Assembly (NCBI GenBank): GCA_030651305.1
Contig: JAUSCI010000061.1
Location: 50,687 to 114,686 of the forward strand
DNA from: Sulfuritalea sp.
GTDB taxonomy: Bacteria > Pseudomonadota > Gammaproteobacteria > Burkholderiales > Rhodocyclaceae
DNA: 64,000 bases
Direction: 5' to 3'
Shown here: positions 61,675-64,000 of the stretch, piece after piece
How the letters are laid out: each line of letters begins with the position of its first letter
Position numbering within the stretch: the first letter of the stretch is position 1
Translations under genes and position numbers: made by a program
The notes under the pieces: model-generated
Databases searched by the model: none
The model's input: the letters and a program-made list of their open reading frames with translations, nothing else
What the model was told of the DNA's origin: nothing

Positions 61675-61989
61675 TTAAGCAGCCCCCCCTTCGGCAAAAT
61701 TAATTTCCTGGCCAGGCTTGAGGCAAACAAATGCCTTCCTGACGTCGCTACGACGGCCAATATTGCGGCCAGCGCGCTTGAACTTGCCCTTCAGGTTGGC
61801 GATCTGCACCGACTTGACCTCGACCTTGAACAGCATTTCGACGGCTGCCTTGACCTCAGGCTTGGTAGCGTCGGGCGTCACTATGAACACTACCTGCTCG
61901 TTCTTGTCAGCAATATAGGTGGCCTTCTCGGAAACTTGCGGAGCCACCAGCACTTGCAGCAAACGTTCCGGATTGAAGTTCTTGATCAT
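61675..61989 (-). CDS. rplW: 50S ribosomal protein L23
   Basis: 104 residues. [20 protein letters not shown] at the start and [20 protein letters not shown] at the end. It is the docking site for trigger factor and SRP at the tunnel exit. Overlaps the rplD stop by 4 bp. Confidence 0.97.
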   Translation of the reverse strand: MIKNFNPERLLQVLVAPQVSEKATYIADKNEQVVFIVTPDATKPEVKAAVEMLFKVEVKSVQIANLKGKFKRAGRNIGRRSDVRKAFVCLKPGQEINFAEGGAA

Positions 61990-62606
61990 GCCAGCATCTC
62001 CTCGATCTTGGCTACTGCCCCCTTGGTGAAAATCACTTTGGGGAAGCGCACCAGAGATACCGGATCAGCCTGCTGTGCCTCGAGCACCAGTACATTCGGC
62101 AAGTTGCGGGCAGCCAGCGCCAGATTCTCGTCCAGACTATCAGTCACCAGCAGCACCGAGCCGAGACCCATAGCTTTGAGTTTTTGCGCAAAAAGACGCG
62201 TCTTCGGCGCTTCCATGGTGAAGTCGTCAATCACCATCAATCTGTCTTCGCGAGCCAACTGCGACAATATCGCTGCCAAGCCGGCGCGATACATCTTGCG
62301 ATTGACCTTCTGGGTAAAGTTTTCTTCGGGCGTATTTGGAAATATCCGACCGCCGCCACGCCACAGAGGCGAGGAAGTCATGCCGGCACGCGCGCGTCCC
62401 GTTCCCTTTTGACGGAACGGCTTTTTGGTGCTGTGATGCACCTCTTCGCGATCCTTCTGCTTGCGATTGCCGGCCCGTGCATTGGCCTGATAAGCGACCA
62501 CTACCTGATGCACCAACGCCTCATTGAATTCACGCCCAAACAATGCGTCGGAAGCTGTGACGGTCGAAGCAGCCTGGCCCTGGCCGTCAATTAGTTTAAG
62601 TTCCAT
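61986..62606 (-). CDS. rplD: 50S ribosomal protein L4
   Basis: 206 residues from ATG 62606, 1 bp after the rplC stop. The tunnel loop is [20 protein letters not shown] with [16 protein letters not shown]. In E. coli L4 also represses the S10 operon through the rpsJ leader; that leader cannot be verified here. Confidence 0.97.
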   Translation of the reverse strand: MELKLIDGQGQAASTVTASDALFGREFNEALVHQVVVAYQANARAGNRKQKDREEVHHSTKKPFRQKGTGRARAGMTSSPLWRGGGRIFPNTPEENFTQKVNRKMYRAGLAAILSQLAREDRLMVIDDFTMEAPKTRLFAQKLKAMGLGSVLLVTDSLDENLALAARNLPNVLVLEAQQADPVSLVRFPKVIFTKGAVAKIEEMLA

Positions 62607-62607
62607 G

Positions 62608-63261
62608 TCATCCCCGCTCTCTGGATGCCTTGACGGCCGGGGCGACGACCACATCACCCCCCTTGGCACCAGGCACCGCTCCCCTGACCAGCAGGAGTTG
62701 CCGCGCCTCATCGATGCGAACGACTTCAAGGTTCTGCGTCGTGCGTGCCACATCACCCAGATGTCCGGCCATCTTCTTGCCTGGGAACACTCGCCCCGGA
62801 TCCTGAGCCATGCCGATGGAACCGGCCGAATTGTGCGACAGGGAATTGCCGTGGGAAGCGCGGTTAGATGAAAAATGGTGGCGGGTGATTGCACCGGTAA
62901 AACCTTTGCCGATCGACGTGCCACTCACATCAACTTTTTGCCCGACGCTGAAAATGCTTGCGGCAACCACATCGCCCGGTTTGAAACCGGCAAGCTGATC
63001 TGGCGCTACGCGAAATTCCCTGAGAACTTCACCGGCTTCAACACCGGCCTTGGCGAGATGTCCCGCTGCGGGCTTGCTTACCCGACTTGCGCGACGCTTG
63101 CCAAAGGTCACCTGAACGGCGGCATAACCATCCACCTCAGGCGTCTTTATTTGCGTGACGCGGTTATTCGACACATCGAGCACTGTCACCGGAATGGAAG
63201 AACCATCCTCGGCAAACACGCGCGTCATGCCGACCTTGCGTCCAACAAGGCCTAGACTCAT
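62608..63261 (-). CDS. rplC: 50S ribosomal protein L3
   Basis: 217 residues. [20 protein letters not shown] at the start; [20 protein letters not shown] and [20 protein letters not shown] are the family signature, including the Gln that PrmB methylates in other bacteria. 104 bp separate it from rpsJ, more than usual, and that gap holds a partial dispersed repeat. Confidence 0.97.
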   Translation of the reverse strand: MSLGLVGRKVGMTRVFAEDGSSIPVTVLDVSNNRVTQIKTPEVDGYAAVQVTFGKRRASRVSKPAAGHLAKAGVEAGEVLREFRVAPDQLAGFKPGDVVAASIFSVGQKVDVSGTSIGKGFTGAITRHHFSSNRASHGNSLSHNSAGSIGMAQDPGRVFPGKKMAGHLGDVARTTQNLEVVRIDEARQLLLVRGAVPGAKGGDVVVAPAVKASRERG

Positions 63262-63340
63262 TTTATTCTCCTAAACCCCAGCTACGATTGGCCGGGCCCA
63301 CTTTCACAATTCTGCGGCAAACATCACCGCGACAGACACC

Positions 63341-63358
63341 AAAAAGTCGGCGCCCCTG
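63341..63358 (-). repeat. Dispersed repeat, copy 11 (weak, partial)
   Basis: AAAAAGTCGGCGCCCCTG matches only the first 12 bases of the reverse-complement element (AAAGTCGGCGC). It lies in the rpsJ-rplC gap. Confidence 0.3.
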
Positions 63359-63365
63359 TTACGCA

Positions 63366-63677
63366 TTACTGCAACTTGATCTCGACATCCACACCCGCGG
63401 GTAGATCCAGCTTCATCAGCGCATCAACCGTCTTGTCGGTCGGATCGATGATGTCCATCAGGCGCAGGTGGGTGCGAATTTCGAACTGGTCGCGCGAAGT
63501 CTTGTTGACGTGCGGCGACCGCAATACGTCGAAGCGTTCAATACGCGTTGGCAGCGGCACCGGGCCACGCACCACAGCGCCCGTGCGCTTGGCCGTCTCT
63601 ACGATTTCAAGCGCCGACTGGTCAATCAAACGGTAGTCGAAGGCCTTGAGGCGGATGCGTATCTTTTGGCTTTGCAT
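63366..63677 (-). CDS. rpsJ: 30S ribosomal protein S10
   Basis: 103 residues. [20 protein letters not shown] and the signature [20 protein letters not shown]. It also partners NusB in antitermination. First gene of the S10 block, 80 bp downstream of tuf. Confidence 0.97.
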   Translation of the reverse strand: MQSQKIRIRLKAFDYRLIDQSALEIVETAKRTGAVVRGPVPLPTRIERFDVLRSPHVNKTSRDQFEIRTHLRLMDIIDPTDKTVDALMKLDLPAGVDVEIKLQ

Positions 63678-63710
63678 TACAAATCCTTAAAGAGCGAGGT
63701 CGCAAATCGC

Positions 63711-63737
63711 GAAAGGGCGAGATTTTATCGCCCTTTC
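63711..63737. other. 10-bp perfect stem-loop between tuf and rpsJ
   Basis: GAAAGGGCGA (63711-63720) pairs with TCGCCCTTTC (63728-63737), loop of seven bases. No T-run follows on either strand, so it is more likely an attenuator or processing site than a full terminator. Confidence 0.65.
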
Positions 63738-63756
63738 CGTGGCATTGCAACAAATG

Positions 63757-64000
<244 letters not shown>

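Overview
The window is chromosomal DNA from a betaproteobacterium. The evidence is the S10-spc-alpha ribosomal gene order, the glyA-nrdR-ribD run, the arsR-rhodanese-grxC-secB-gpsA block, and an MSHA-type pilus locus with a PglL-like ligase. High GC and gene content suggest the Rhodocyclales/Sterolibacteriaceae area, but that placement is an inference. No tRNA, rRNA, CRISPR array, insertion sequence or prophage is visible.

Layout. 1-14.1 kb is an MSHA (type IVa-like) pilus locus in three blocks: the start of mshI leaving on the left (minus); a plus-strand block of a large MshQ-like adhesin, four minor-pilin genes (mshC, D, O, P-like) and a PglL-type O-glycosylating ligase; and a minus-strand block with ATPase mshE, platform mshG, an MshF-like protein and three pilins. 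A broken nucleotidyltransferase gene and a decayed duplicate of the mshQ start lie between mshI and mshQ. 14.2-27.3 kb holds housekeeping genes: trmL, gpsA, a SH3-domain protein, secB, grxC, rhodanese, an ArsR regulator with the cysteine spacing of sulfide sensors, gpmA, an EnvC-like murein hydrolase activator, ctpA, moeB/thiF, ribD, nrdR, glyA, a phosphatase and a GntR regulator. 27.3-31.3 kb is a TRAP transporter for a 2-oxoacid-like substrate. Its promoter and that of the divergent gntR both carry the same palindrome (TGGTCTGACCA).

31.4-38 kb encodes a PAS-rich GGDEF/EAL protein with one FixL-like (possibly haem) PAS, a methyltransferase and a membrane-fused spermidine synthase homologue. 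38.3-39.9 kb carries two divergent toxin-antitoxin pairs, hicAB and higBA, each with an operator-promoter. 39.9-42.2 kb has pmbA, darP (yjgA) and a TIGR02647 protein. 42.2-49.3 kb is the assimilatory sulfate reduction cluster: cysB divergent from tauE/safE-cysI-DUF934-cysH-cysD-cysN. 49.3-64 kb is the ribosomal protein supercluster read on the minus strand, from partial tuf through rplQ, with sigma70-like promoters exactly at the classical spc and alpha operon borders.

The most unusual thread is repetitive DNA. A roughly 24-bp element (core GCCGTCCCGCCAGCGCCGAC) occurs about ten times, both between genes and in frame inside genes. Two families of heptamer-based inverted repeats (GTGAAAC and CACAGAG) lie at operon borders. 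Links between modules are also visible: MshE has a c-di-GMP-binding N-terminus and the window encodes a c-di-GMP enzyme; the sulfur genes and the putative sulfide-responsive ArsR operon both concern sulfur metabolism.
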